NCBI RefSeq assembly: GCF_910596095.1
Contig: NC_056550.1
Span: 2,232,001 to 2,296,000 of the forward strand
Length of the DNA: 64,000 nucleotides
Direction of reading: 5' to 3'
Source of the DNA: Thunnus maccoyii
Lineage: Eukaryota > Chordata > Actinopteri > Scombriformes > Scombridae
The notes below the pieces were generated by a model, which was not told the DNA's origin, ran no database searches, and worked only from the letters and a program-made list of their open reading frames with translations. Every line of letters starts with the position of its first letter. The first letter of the stretch is position 1. The position numbers and the translations under genes were made by a program. Positions 10,281 to 21,350 of this stretch are shown here, piece after piece.

Positions 10281-10799
10281 TACATTTTTAGCCATATAAT
10301 TTATTTGTATTTATGTCTTTACAGCTTTTAAAATTTGTGGACAAGAACTGCTATATTACAACAGCTAATAAAAGATGTCAATAGCTTTCTTCAACAATAT
10401 ATCATCTAGTGTTTATTTACTTATGTTCCTTTACAAATGCAAAAAAATATTTACAAAAAGCTTGATAATAAAAATTGATGGAATGGTCTGTCAGCAGAAG
10501 TCCTTCCAAGTTGTTCTTTCTTCAGGACACAGGGTAGAAAAGACATGACAGTGATTAGCAGCAGTTGTGTGTCTAACTACATACATTTTTTCAGTTTACC
10601 TCTCCTCTGGGGACATGGCTCTGGAGCAATTCTTCCATTGTTGGTGGCTCTATAGCTGGGAGAAGGCCATGTCTCCTTGGATCATCTACCCCAAATGTTT
10701 CCCAACGATAGCTCTCTGTAGGTCAGGGATGTTAAGTGTTGGTTTTGTGACTCTTAATGGTGTACAGGCTATACATCTGTGACTTCTTGTTGTATACCT
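10281..10799. other. No gene recognised
   Basis: AT-rich sequence with a polyadenylation-like AATAAA at 10368 downstream of the P2X7R-type fragment. The right part (10600-10790) may be the 3' end of the minus-strand element that follows. Confidence 0.35.
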
Positions 10800-13141
10800 T
10801 CTAGTATCTGGGGAGACCACAGGTGTAAAGCCAGCATCACATCAGCAAAGCCCCACTTTGCAGAACAACTATACCAGATACACAAAGCATTTACCCACAA
10901 AAAAACAACAACAATACAACTATGGAATAATATGGTATGACATACACTCTGTTGCCATCTTTGGTCAACACTGGTGGTCTGCTGTTGTGGTGGTTGTAAT
11001 CTAATGCAGCAAGCAAAGTTCTTACTTTATACACTGGGGGAAGAGAAGGAGAAGTGTTTGCTTGCATACATCAGCACATAATTGTGGAAGGTCTCCAGGT
11101 CAGATGTTGTCCGAAGTAAAAACAAAAAAAAATCAGTAATATCTTTACACAATGCTTCAATCTTTGATAGGAGAAGTTTGCCTATTAAGATATATGTTGT
11201 TGTTTTTTTTTATAAAGACAGTAATGCAAGTTCATTACATTATTACATTGTTTTGTGAATTATGAAAAAACCTGATAAACCTGAAGTTTAAATGCTCTGG
11301 CATGTCTTTCAGCCAGTGTGGGTTTAGGATGACTTCAGTGAGTGCCAGGTGGGCTGGAGGAACTTTCTGCATCCAGGCCAGGCCTTTTCAGGGTCCTCCT
11401 TGTTCAGTGGGTCATGCAGGCAGCTCCCAAAAGTCCACTCGTGACACGTCTGTCACATGATGGAGTATACCTCGCCATAGGCTCTGAAACCAGAAAAACA
11501 TATTATACTATTACATTACCACTGCCATTAAGGAACAGCCACTGTCTTCATGTAGCTTCATGTTCAACAGTGTATACATACAGTGATACAGTGATTGATG
11601 TCTTTCATCCAGTCAAGTATTTCTGTTTGACTTTTCACCACTCCAGCCTAGAAAGGGAACAAGTCAGACCCTCTTACTTCATATATTTTAGCGTGTGTTA
11701 ATTCAGTTTGTCAGAGCACAGTTAGACCTGATGATGATCACAATCTTACTGCATGTATTTTCTTGGCCAAGTCTTTTGCTCCATGCCACATGTCCAAGGT
11801 ATGGGTCAGTATAGACTCACCCTTCAGGGCCTTCATTTGAAGGTACGCGTAAGTGCATCATGTCTTTCAGTTGGTTCATTGTTCTAATGAATCCCTCCTT
11901 CTCCATTGCAACCAAGTTCCTGTTAGTCTCCCTCTTGTCAGCTGTTATGATGATGATGTCTCATTCCAGCCCACAGCAGTGCAACAACAAAGAATGACAA
12001 TATACTGTATATCTAAAACTTGCCTTAAAAAAATGATAAAAACATATAAATTCCTAGAGAAAAAAACAAAACAAAACAAAAAAAGAACGAGCAGTTAGCA
12101 GCGCAGTGCTTTAAAGTGCGTGTCTCAGTTGGATGTAGACAGCTCTTGCATGTCAACGAGTGACCAGCACTGATGGAGGAGTTATATAATCCATTTTACT
12201 GTCCAGAGAACATTAGACAACATGATTGTTGGAACTGCTGGTTTGTGTGGGTTAACAGTTAGCCTACCTTGCATTCCTCTGTGCTTGCCCCGCTTCCACA
12301 TCCTGCATGAAGGTGTTGTGAAAAAGAAGAGTCTTTCCGACATGGTAAGGAAGTCTGTACTTATGTACATCCAGCCGAGTCTTCAATCTTGGAGAACATT
12401 TTGACTGGTCTGATGTCAACTTCAGCCTTCAATAGATAATAGAATGATCTTAGTAAACATCTAAGATTCGCATACTTAAATGCTTTTTAAATTTGTGTTT
12501 TGGTTGTGGGACAGCAGTAGTGCAGTTGTGGGCCGGTAGAATGGCCCATGTATATACATATATTATTTTGAATAGTTCAAAATTAACTGTCAGTTTCAAA
12601 GATTGAGGAAGAAGGGATGAGGAGACTGAGACAGGGGAAAGTGAGCTAGAAGAAAGAGGGGACATGGCTAGTGAGGAGAGACAGGGAGAGCTGACACCAC
12701 CCAATCAGCCAGCAGCCAGTCAATCAGATCCAAGATAAGACAAGAAAAAGTCACTAAAAGAGCAAAAGCAGCACTATGAAAAATAAGAGAGGAAAATCCA
12801 GCTCTCAAGAAGACAATGAAAATTAGGGACAAAAAAATTAAAGAAAACTTTTTCAAAAGACCAAATTAAGGCATTAGGCAGACTAACCACAAATGCCATG
12901 ACACTTCATTTAATATTATATAGATTATTATACCTGTATCACCTTTAACACTATAACTGTGATCAGCAGCTATAGGCTCTATACTTATAGGTGCAGGGGT
13001 GCATCATGGTGCAGGGGCCCTCCACTTTTTGACCACAGGGCGATACGCAAAGATTGTGGGAATAGCATCTGCTCTTAGCCTAGTCTTGCCCTTTTTGGTC
13101 TTGACAAACTGGTCTGCCTCAAAATGTGCCTGCAGATCGAC
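10800..13141 (-). pseudogene. THAP/P2X7R-type transposon gene, decayed, with an intron
   Basis: Pieces of one gene in 5'-3' order on the minus strand. (1) 13018-13141, a THAP-domain C-terminal half: HFEADQFVKTKKGKTRLRAD followed by AIPTIF. (2) 11860-11955, ITADKRETNRNLVAMEKEGF. (3) 11750-11815, THTLDMWHGAKDLAKKIHA ending at a GTAAGA donor. (4) From 11647, after a TTTCTAG acceptor, AGVVKSQTEILDWMKDINH. (5) 11440-11480, WRGILHHVTDV. (6) 11285-11350, HLALTEVILNPHWLKDMPEH. (7) 10945-11125, TTSDLETFHNYVLMYASKHF then TLLAALDYNHHNSRP. These blocks match my memory of large fish THAP-containing transposase-like proteins. The 102-bp intron (11648-11749) has intact ends. Stops and frameshifts between blocks make it a relic. 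Confidence 0.6.
12600..12860 (+). other. Acidic/basic coding-like remnant, unidentified
   Basis: Plus-strand frames give an acidic stretch (DEETETGESELEERGD) followed by a basic helix KIRQEKVTKRAKAAL and further Lys-rich sequence. Stops and a short frame make function unlikely. It sits inside the span of the minus-strand THAP-type relic and may be a different inserted fragment. Confidence 0.25.
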
Positions 13142-14861
13142 GTGAATTTACTTCTCACACATAACAACTCAGTTTTGTCTACCCACTGACATATTCCATA
13201 GTGGTTAAATGCACAGTATTAGGGAATACTTTATACTTTTTCAATTTGTATACACTCATAACATATCCAAAAGACAACCAAGAACATGAGACAACTTTAC
13301 ACAAATTCATATCACATCAGTAACTGATGCCACTTGTCATACTGTACTTTGTTAAACATCAGCAGCAAAACCTGCTGATGATAACAACTAATGAAATTCC
13401 ATAACTAAAGTTGGGGAACAGAGACCACACCTCATCTCCCAAGGCAATTTCCCATCCAAGCCTGTGTCTAACCCTTTCTCTTCTGTCTTTTTCTCTCTCT
13501 CACTCTCTCTTTCATCACAAGAACCACAGGGGATTCAATGGAGCCTGAAGACTCCAAACATTAAGCTTCCCGATGGTGGTGTGGTCTTTGTTTGTGAAAA
13601 AGTGCAAATACAGTGTTTGAATATGATTACCTCACATATTTTTTGTTGTTGTTGTTGTAATCTTCATTGAACGTAAGATGGCTCTTTCTGACTTGAGACA
13701 ACCATTTTTTTCTCCTCCCTGTGTCAGTGGGGAAACCGTACATTCGTGCTCCTTTCTCTGAGTGATTGGTGCACAGCAAACCATGGTGGAGATTATATGC
13801 AAGGACAACACGGAGGAAAGGGCACAAACTATTTGACATGCTATTTATGTAAAACGAGAGATTTTTTAATGAATTCATTGTGGCAAATAAGCGCATAGTA
13901 AAAAGACAAAGGATACATTAAATATATGATTATGTGTCTAAACATATGTGCTTAAATGTGTCCTGCCTGGATGTGATTTGTACCTTCATGATGCACCCTT
14001 TTTAATAGCAGATTTCTCCACATACAAGCAAAAGAGAAACTTCTGCCTTTTGCATGCAAAAAGTGGATAAAGTTGTTTTGAATTTGAATATATTATGTAT
14101 CAATGTATATATTAATAAGTGCAGGGGTGCATAAGAATTGTATACAGAAAGATTAATTTAATTCCACTTATTTGCAATGGATTTCCTAAGACAACACGCG
14201 TAACATCATTGTGCCACTGCTGCTAGTCCATTGACCTATTGTGCTGTAAGTTGATGATTATTAATAGTCACCTGTTGGTCGTCTATCCTATGTGAAAGCC
14301 AAAGATTACATAAATCATTAAGATTACATAGGCTCTCAGTTACCATGGGATTACTCAAACCACTATGAATAAAAGAAGTGGTAGAAATGAATTTTGAAAC
14401 ATCCCTTTCCCTCCCTTTAAATATATCAATAACCATCAGGATGTGATTGGTCTTGACTACCATACAACTTTAAGAACATAATTTAAAAAATTCAAAGCAA
14501 TAAACAAGAACAATATGCTCTTAACCAGGGTAAGGTTAGCCTAAAATATGTCAACAAGGCAGGTAACAGAAGTTCACACGAATCCTCAAATCTTAACGAA
14601 TTTTACATTTTAAACAAACATACTGATGTAACTACATACACATGTTGGTGTGTTGTATGAATATATAAATATATATATACACTATATAAATATTGAAAAT
14701 CAATGCATGTATTGACTACTAATTACCAAAAAATGCAGTTCTGTCTCGGTCTATATGCTTTCAAATTTCCCGCCGAGAACTTCCGGGAACTATCTGAAGT
14801 CTACATGAATCACGTGACGAGCATTTTGAACTTCCGTTGACACGACTCTCTCTTTATACGG
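13142..14861. other. No gene recognised
   Basis: AT-rich DNA with a CT-rich run (13495-13515) and a (TTG)n run near 13640-13657. No exon or complete element was recognised. Confidence 0.45.
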
Positions 14862-15280
14862 CACTGGCTCTCACTACATCTCTGAGGAAAGAGCCTAACG
14901 GTACAACAGGCAGGAAGTGGCAGACAGAAATGAACAGATGAAGGTTAGACAGGAAGAAGCCCCGGGGAAGCAGGAGAGGATCCATGAGAGGAGACTGCAA
15001 AACCTTCACTAGCTCAATATCAGCTAAGACAATAAAAAAGCTGCTGATGATGAAAGAGAGACTGCAAGACCAGAGATGGGAACAGAAAACCAATATTGAA
15101 AAATGAGAAAGTGAAAGAAAGCCGCAGGAGAGAAAATCAGAGCAGTCAGAGTGGTTCAGGAAGCTCCAGAAACAAAAAAAGACAGGGAGAAACTGTCATT
15201 CACGAGAGGTAGCAGGCTTTCACTACATCTCTAAGGGAGGAGCAGAGATTGAAATTGGATGTGGCTAACAGGCTAACAAG
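14862..15280 (+). pseudogene. Broken inverted copy of the coiled-coil gene
   Basis: Nucleotide and protein similarity to the minus-strand gene at 7620-9323. The blocks are ALTTSLRKE (14865), QEEAPGKQERIHERRLQNL (about 14955-15012), KKLLMMKERLQDQR (about 15040), EWFRKLQKQKK (about 15150) and AFTTSLREEQRLKLDVA (about 15210-15260). They follow the order of the gene: EEALRQEKERIHQRKLKNL, KKLLKERETMQDQR, RFRKLQNPK, AITTSLRDEQRLNSAVA. At least two stops (at LH*LN and EK*ES), frameshifts and a deletion break it. It also contains the end of one repeat unit followed by the next, so the source already had the internal duplication. Confidence 0.75.
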
Positions 15281-15596
15281 CGCTTAGTCAACTGTCTACA
15301 GGCTAACAAGCTAACAGGCTAACAAGCACTTAGTCTACTGTCTACAGTCTAACAAGCACTGAGTCAACTGTCTACAGGCTAACAAGCTAACAGGCTAACA
15401 AGCACATAGTCTACTGTCTACAGACTAACAGGCTAACAAGTACTTAGTCTACTGTCTACAGGCTAACAAGCACTGAGTCTACTGTCTACAGGCTAACAAG
15501 CTAACAGGCTAACAAGTACTTAGTCTACTGTCTACAGGCTAACAAGCACTGAGTCTACTGTCTACAGGCTAACAAGCTAACAGGCTAACAAGCTGT
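15262..15596. repeat. Minisatellite, GGCTAACAAG-based
   Basis: Higher-order tandem repeat built from ggctaacaag, cacttagtct and actgtctacag blocks, with period variants of roughly 45-70 bp in at least six copies. It begins exactly where the coiled-coil pseudogene reads gatgtggctaacagg, so the array seems to have grown from the pseudogene sequence itself. Confidence 0.85.
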
Positions 15597-15692
15597 GAGT
15601 TTCTCTTCAGTATTTTTCAGTATTCAGCAGCAAATCACTATGTACAGGATGTGTTGAGGGCAGCAAGTCTGTACGAGACCCACTATCAGTAG

Positions 15693-15911
15693 CAGTTAAG
15701 TCTAGTTTACGGGTTTTTAGTACTGAATGATGTCAGTACAGCAGTCGAGTTGAGTCTAGTTTACAGATTTTTGGTACTGAATGGTCTCAGCACAGCCGTC
15801 AAGTGTAGTCTAGTTTACGGATTTTTGGTACTGAATGGTCTCAGCACAGCAGTCAAGTGTAGTCTAGTTTACGGATTTGTGGTACTGAACGATTTCAGCA
15901 CAGCAGTCGAG
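15693..15911. repeat. 54-bp tandem repeat, 4 copies
   Basis: Four copies of a 54-bp unit containing gtctagtttacgg, ggtactgaa and cagcacagcagtc. Because 54 is divisible by three, one plus frame stays open across three units as an 18-residue repeat (SLVYGFLVLNGLSTAVKC). This is probably incidental. Confidence 0.85.
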
Positions 15912-15916
15912 GCGCA

Positions 15917-16250
15917 GCCCAGTCTCACAGCAGTTTGTTAAATAGTCACACAATTTAATCTACAGATTTGTGTACATGGACACGAATTTTCCATTTTATT
16001 CATGACACTCAGCAAGACTTTCAAACTAATATATTTCAGTTGGACGTATCTTTCGTGCCTACACCACTTTTTTTTTTGTCAGTTGATGCTCAGGAGTTGA
16101 TACTCGGGAGCACAGAAGCTGAATTGTTTTTTCTCATTTGTTGTACATTTGTTAAAAAACTATAACCGCTACTTTACTCAACATTTAATCACAAGATTTC
16201 ATCCTTGTTTTTTATTTCTTTATTTTTAATTTTATCAGGACAGTCACTCT
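15917..16250 (+). repeat. Dispersed repeat, copy 1
   Basis: Direct-orientation copy of 25646-25940. Shared landmarks are tcacagcagtttgt, ttgtacatggacacga, cgtgcctgcaccac-like, cgggagcacagaagct and ccttgttttt. It is diverged with small indels. No TIR or coding sequence, so the class is unknown. Confidence 0.75.
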
Positions 16251-17059
16251 GTACAGTCGGAGAAAGCAAGGGCTTTTGTTAGTGTTGGACTTCAGGTTGA
16301 GGTAGTACGTACCAGTACAGACATGAACCTGCAAAAGAATCAGTCATTTGTATTGTATCCATCCTTTTCTCACTCATTATTTGAAAAGTCTCCCTTATGG
16401 TAACCTTATAACAACAATAAATATGCCCATTTAGAATATAGAAGGCCCATAGTTTACAGTAAAAGAAAAACCAGAATAGGTAGGTACAAAACTTTTTTTT
16501 TTTTTCAACACAGAAACAATCTGATAATGAAATGACCTAAACAAGGCCACTGTCAAGTGTTGGCATATCAAACATCAAACAAAGTGGCATATAAAAAAAT
16601 GACCATTGCAAAACATAGGTTTAAATAATAAATGGGCTAACACATGCCTTGAATTTTTATATTTTTAAATTAAGGTGAATCTCTACAAACTATAAATTAA
16701 AGACAATATGGAATAAACATTAAACGATTCTTTAACATTAGCATAAAAGGAACATTTTAATGCCATGAAGAGCAGAACAATGTGAACGCAAAGTAGAATA
16801 AAATGTACAACAATATGTTGGATTAAATAGAATGGGATAAACCTAATAAATACCAAATAACTGCAGAGAGATCTAATGGGTTCTTAGTACTGTAAATAGG
16901 CCTAATCTTATGGCTAAACAATTTCACAATGTCAGCAAATCAAATTAAATCGGCTAAAATTGCATGTGTGCATGTGTTATTTTCAAATTGTGTTTGAGCA
17001 TGCCGTAAAGTGCAGAGCAACATCCGTACAAGAAAAACAAACAAAAAATATAGAATTAA
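16251..17059. other. No gene recognised
   Basis: Strongly AT-rich with many short A and T runs. No exon, RNA gene or element ends seen. Confidence 0.45.
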
Positions 17060-17245
17060 ATTAGAATAGGACACCTTGCCCTGGACAGCCTTGTGTTGTA
17101 CCTGCCCTCAACAGCATTCCAGACAGGCTCACGAAATGGGGTCATCAGACAAATAGGCTGAGCCAAGCGGGGATACCCTGGGATACAGCTGGTGCACATA
17201 GAGGGGCTGCACCTGAGGACCCTGGCATCGTGCACACATCTTGCA
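17060..17245 (-). pseudogene. Harbinger (HARBI1-like) transposase fragment
   Basis: One minus-strand frame reads HDARVLR, then GYPRLAQPICLMTPFREPVW and NAVEGRYNTRLSRAR. H.ARV, a GYP.L block and LMTPFR.P followed by RYN..LSRAR is the DDE_Tnp_4 layout just before the last catalytic Glu of HARBI1-type nucleases. Only this part remains. Confidence 0.6.
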
Positions 17246-17404
17246 CCAATCTGAAAAGGATATTTATGAAATTGATTAGATTGACTATTTATTATAATTT
17301 ATTTGTCTGTTTAATTGACTATTTATTCTTATAATTTTTGTCTGTTTGACTATTTATTCCTACAATTTATTTGTTTATTAAATTGACTATTATACTTTGT
17401 CTAT

Positions 17405-17885
17405 TAAATGATTCATGCTTGATCGGGTGATCAAGCATCAAATAGACAGAATTCCACTGAGTCGCAACATCTTGCATTAGTTTATGCCCAGCCAAATTCT
17501 GTTCTCTCTGATTTTCTGCAAGTGCTGTGGTGACCTTTGTGCTTTTTTGAATTGAGAAACAATTTGCCTTGCAGCAGCAACAGTGCCACACACAAGATCT
17601 TGCTTTAATGCACTGTTAATGCACAGCTGTAGAGTGTGCCCCGCACAACGGACTTCCTCCACATTACCCCATGATGGGTCCTGGGCCAGTTGATCGGTGC
17701 AAACAACCATATTTGTTGCATTGTCAAGAACAACAGAAATTATCTTAATACCCAGAATGTCCTAGTCAGAAATCATTTCTTTCAGTGTTTGTGAAATATG
17801 ATCTGCTGTGTGACTTTCCTCCATTTTCAACACAAAACTTTCCAGTTGCCAGTCTGTCTTCATCTGCAGCCATTTTGAAGGTTTA
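17405..17885 (-). pseudogene. hAT transposase fragment (ZBED4/6-like)
   Basis: Reading down from 17885: KTDWQLESFVLKMEESHTAD, ISQTLKEMIS, then DILGIKIISVVLDNATNMV, CTDQLAQDPSWGNVEEVRCA, GHTLQLCINSALK. After a frameshift it continues NLAGHKLMQDVATQWNSVYL. These are the hAT RNase-H-like core (normally TDNA.NM) and the CxxH and RWNS motifs of ZBED-type transposases. An in-frame stop (ISD*D), a frameshift and missing ends (no BED finger, no dimerisation domain) show it is dead. Confidence 0.8.
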
Positions 17886-18039
17886 GATATTATGCTGGTG
17901 AAATCATAGCTGCTTACATTTTTGCTGAGGTTTTAAACAGAAAGCTTCAATATGTCAATATGGCCAAATCCAGACACATTTTTGCAATAATTATATCAAA
18001 TATTCACCATCAGTCTGCTCATAACTCATTGTGAAGAAG

Positions 18040-18175
18040 CCAAGTTAGTAACAAGCATTAATGGTAAATGAATGCATACAGATGGGGAGGAGGAGCAGAG
18101 AGGAGCTCAAGAGAGGATGGAATGGCATCACTTCCATCTGCAGATGGGAGCACTCTCACCACCTAGTAAGTAAAG
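18040..18175. repeat. Dispersed repeat fragment shared with 43745-43860
   Basis: aatgaatgcatacagatgg followed by aggagg and agaggagct occurs here and at 43780-43830, in the same orientation with matching order. It is the tail of the longer teleost repeat annotated at 43329-43862. Confidence 0.6.
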
Positions 18176-18218
18176 CATAGTTAAATTGTGTGTATGAGCA
18201 TGTGTTTGTAAGACTTAC

Positions 18219-19015
18219 TGGTAAAGAGTCTTCGTTACGGAAGCCGGCATGAGCGGCACTGAGCCGAAGCCTCCTGAACCGATCGCAGCATGATGGAGAC
18301 ACTTGTCCTCAAACAGCTACACACAAACACACACAGGGAGATTTGTTTTACTTATTCTCATGTTTTTACTTCTAACCCTTCTCCTAACCAATCCTGATTT
18401 TATTCTTAACTATAACCCTGAATGCAAAGGTCAGGCTAAAAGTAATCTCTTGTGGAAGGTGCAGGCAGAGTGTCTTCACTTAGCTTACACAGCAGTAGCA
18501 GCACAAACTAATATTTCGCTAACTTTATATCAGCCCACCTCTGCTTGTGTTTCCTGAGGAGGCCATCTCAAAGATTTTCTCCTCCTCCAGTGAGGCGTCG
18601 TTAAAGATATGGCTGATGTCATCATCCTTCTCGTCCTCTATCACTTTCTTGCTGGATTCCATAGCGCTGGTTTAACTAGGGCTGGGTCCAGTAGCGTTGG
18701 ATGCAGTAGAGCTGGATACATTAGGGCTGGATACTGATGCTGGTGCCATTGCTACACCTCATCTTTTTTTTTCTGATGTCCTGGTGTCAACGCTGGCCTT
18801 TTTCTTGCCCCACTGTTTTGTGAAATCCTCCACTGACGCTTCACTAGGCTTCATTTTTTTCATCATCACCAGCCCATCTCTTCCTCACACTGACATCCTC
18901 GTGCATCTTGTTGCAGGGTTCAGTGGAGTGGGTGAAGTTGCAATCCTTGATCTTTTTTATGGGTGTTCCTGCAACATCACTGTCCTTTCTTTTTCTCTTC
19001 CTCACATGAGAAAAA
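18219..19015 (-). pseudogene. Pim-like serine/threonine kinase, truncated 5' part
   Basis: Exon 18219-18316 has clean borders (TGTGTAG acceptor, GTAAGT donor). It reads FEDKCLHHAAIGSGGFGSV, a kinase glycine loop, and after a +1 shift HAGFRNEDSLPV. This is the pattern of teleost Pim-like kinases just before the catalytic Lys exon. Upstream, 18560-19015 gives a basic nuclear-type leader (HVRKRKRKDSDVAGTPIKKI), KPSEASVEDFTKQWGKKK and MESSKKVIEDEKDDDISHIF. It is broken by stops, frameshifts and a 9-A run. The catalytic exons are absent; a hAT fragment lies where they should be. The family has expanded greatly in fish. Confidence 0.6.
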
Positions 19016-20375
19016 ACCTGTGAACAACTTCCTGTACTGACCCATTGGGGTTGTGCACTTTGAAGTCTAGATCAGACTTAGCATTGTTTTTTAACACACA
19101 TCAACACAACTCAATAGGATTGAATGCTGTCACATAAATGGAAAAACTAAAGCAGCACAAAGCAAGAGGGATATTGAAATTATTTTTTGTGACAAATTTA
19201 ATAAAATCTATATAATAAACCCACAAATTACTGTACATTCAAAGTTAGCCTATAAAAATGTGTTTTCAAAGATTCTCTTCCCTCCTTTGTGTATAGAAGG
19301 AAGGAAAACTTAAGCCATAACAGTCATCAGACCATCAGTCATTTTAAACATTGTTTGGTTGATGAGATGATAATGGTTGATGAGAAAATATGTTACAATA
19401 GGAGTTCTACTGGTAGTTTGATTAGACTAATGAGAAGCAGGAACTGTGAACCTCTGTAAAATAAGTTTTAAAACCATCTCTGTATATCATCATTTTCTGA
19501 ACAGCAGTATGTTATAAACCCTCCACTGAAGCTGGACCTAAATGTTGGATCATTACATGACAAAATTGCCTTGTATATAGAATATTGTTCTGACCAAAAA
19601 TTTTATTTGATATTATGTCATTACATTATAAAACTATGAACTTTGAATTTCTATCAAGTTACAGCACAGTTTTACATTACAAATAAGTTTTCGGCATTTG
19701 AAAAACACTCAACAACAGGATTCTTACCTACAACTGGAGGCACTAAAAGATCTGAAAGAGATACAGTTACTGTTCTCTGACTATTGTCTTTGCATTCGAA
19801 ATGAGCCCTACATGAATTGTGCACTACAAATATTTTGGTAACACTTTAGATTACAGCCCGCAACATACAGAATAATTACCCCACAGTTACCGTGTAAGCT
19901 TTTGTACCAGTACAGTATATACCAGTACATATATGTAAGTACAGGGGAACAAGATGTGAAGATCTGTAATTCTTTTTTAAATATGGGGTACCTGTTCTAT
20001 TACTGTTGCAGGGTATGTACGACCTACTGAGCAATAATCTGGATGTTTGGGAGGAATTTAAAGAGAAGTTATTATTATTAATTTATTTTTTTACGGTATG
20101 ATCATAAAATTGAGCAAAAATCTGGATGTTTCAGGGAAGACGGAGTGATGACTTCTGCAGTGCTTAATAAATCTGATGTGATTTTATTTCAAAATGACCT
20201 TAATACCTACAAACAGGCAAACTACATTGTTTCTTTATAATTTTGGGGTACTTAAAATAACTTCTGGGTACAACATTTAACAATGTTATGAAGAAGTTAA
20301 AGATCAAATGCTATATTGTTAATTACTATTAACAATAGTTATTAACCAAAAAAAACGTGTGAATGAGTTTTTGAC
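19016..20375. other. No gene; a repeat likely from ~19840
   Basis: AT-rich. From about 19840 (ggtaacactttagattacagccc) to about 20290 the sequence looks like a common interspersed teleost repeat, including ccagtacagtatataccagtac and aagtacaggggaacaag. Ends not resolved. Confidence 0.35.
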
Positions 20376-20391
20376 TTGACTTTATCATGTC

Positions 20392-20772
20392 TCTTTAATA
20401 ATAGTCATGGTCATGAAGAATTGGAGGAGTGTTGTCGGTTGGTGCTGAGAGAGCAGCAGCAATGCACGTACGCAACTGTTGCCCACACTGCAGGTCTGGC
20501 TGAAGCTGACCACCTCCATCATCGAGCCCCAGTGCTTCTTCCACAGGCAAGTGTGTCTCCAACTCTGAGGCAGAAGTTGTGCAAAATGGCACAACAAGCA
20601 ATGACCTTCACTGCAAAAGCAGGGTGCACTTCCAGAGCCTTGAAAAATATTGATCACCACCTGGTCTCCATAATGCCAAATGTCCTTTCAATGACAGAAC
20701 GGGCCTTTGCATGGTGCCTGTTGAATCTTGCTGCAACTGAACTTCTCAGTGGCTCCCTGTAAGGTGTACCTG
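20392..20772 (-). pseudogene. Harbinger transposase C-terminal fragment
   Basis: Minus-strand reading: GTPYREPLRSSVAARFNRHH, AKARSVIERTFGIMETRW, a TGA stop, then SIFFKALEVHPAFAVKVIAC and CAILHNFCLRVGD. PYR.P, then N..HAKARSVIERTFG (with the last catalytic Glu) and CC.ILHN are the hallmark of HARBI1/DDE_Tnp_4 proteins. After a frameshift a tail continues to about 20392. Dead (stop, frameshift, N-terminal two-thirds missing). Confidence 0.75.
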
Positions 20773-21350
20773 CAACACTGCTGCAGGTACTGTCACATTG
20801 CACTCCATTACACCCCAGGTATAGCAGTGACCATCGATACACTCTGTCTTCACCTTTATTCCACATCCACTTTTTGAAACTGGGCAGCTCCACAAGACAT
20901 TTTCCACAATTCTCCCAGTGATACACAGTGAACAGTTTCAGTAGCTCTTAAGTAGATACAATGCTCTTTCTGTCTTCTGAGAGATCTGACTCCTCGTCCT
21001 CTACATCAGTCAAGCTAATTTCCATTTCTTCTTCACTCAGTTGAAAGTCATCATCAGGCTCATCTAAGCTCATGTCTTCTGCACTTTTTCTCATGGACTG
21101 ACCCCTCACTGCTCAGGCACTTCAATGATACCTCACTCTGCTGTGGTAATGAAGCCCTTGGCATTGGGATGCTACCCAGCAGACTGAAGTCATGTACTGC
21201 TGTACAGTATGAATGGTCATTGATGACGACTGTCACATTACCTATGTCTTCAGTGACTGTGCCTTTGCTCACAAATGCCCTTTCACTGACCTGACTTTCT
21301 TCCAGTTCCTGACATGCTTCCTTACTTCCTGTCAACTGGCCCTCCATCAA
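20773..21350 (-). pseudogene. Acidic and Cys-rich module of a THAP/P2X7R-type element
   Basis: Minus-strand pieces: an acidic run LDEPDDDFQLSEEEMEISLT then DVEDEESDLSEDRKSIV, then LLKLFTVYHWENCGKCLVEL and C-rich sequence that ends CDSTCSSVAG at the Harbinger junction. In fish THAP/transposase-like proteins an acidic linker is followed by a KYIVFES..LLELF..C..C module, which this resembles. It is broken by stops and abuts the Harbinger fragment directly. Confidence 0.4.

Noticed and set aside
15262-15596. Regular repeats and spacers that could suggest a CRISPR-like array
   Set aside because: The units are contiguous variants of one another without unique spacers, and the genome is eukaryotic. 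It is a minisatellite.
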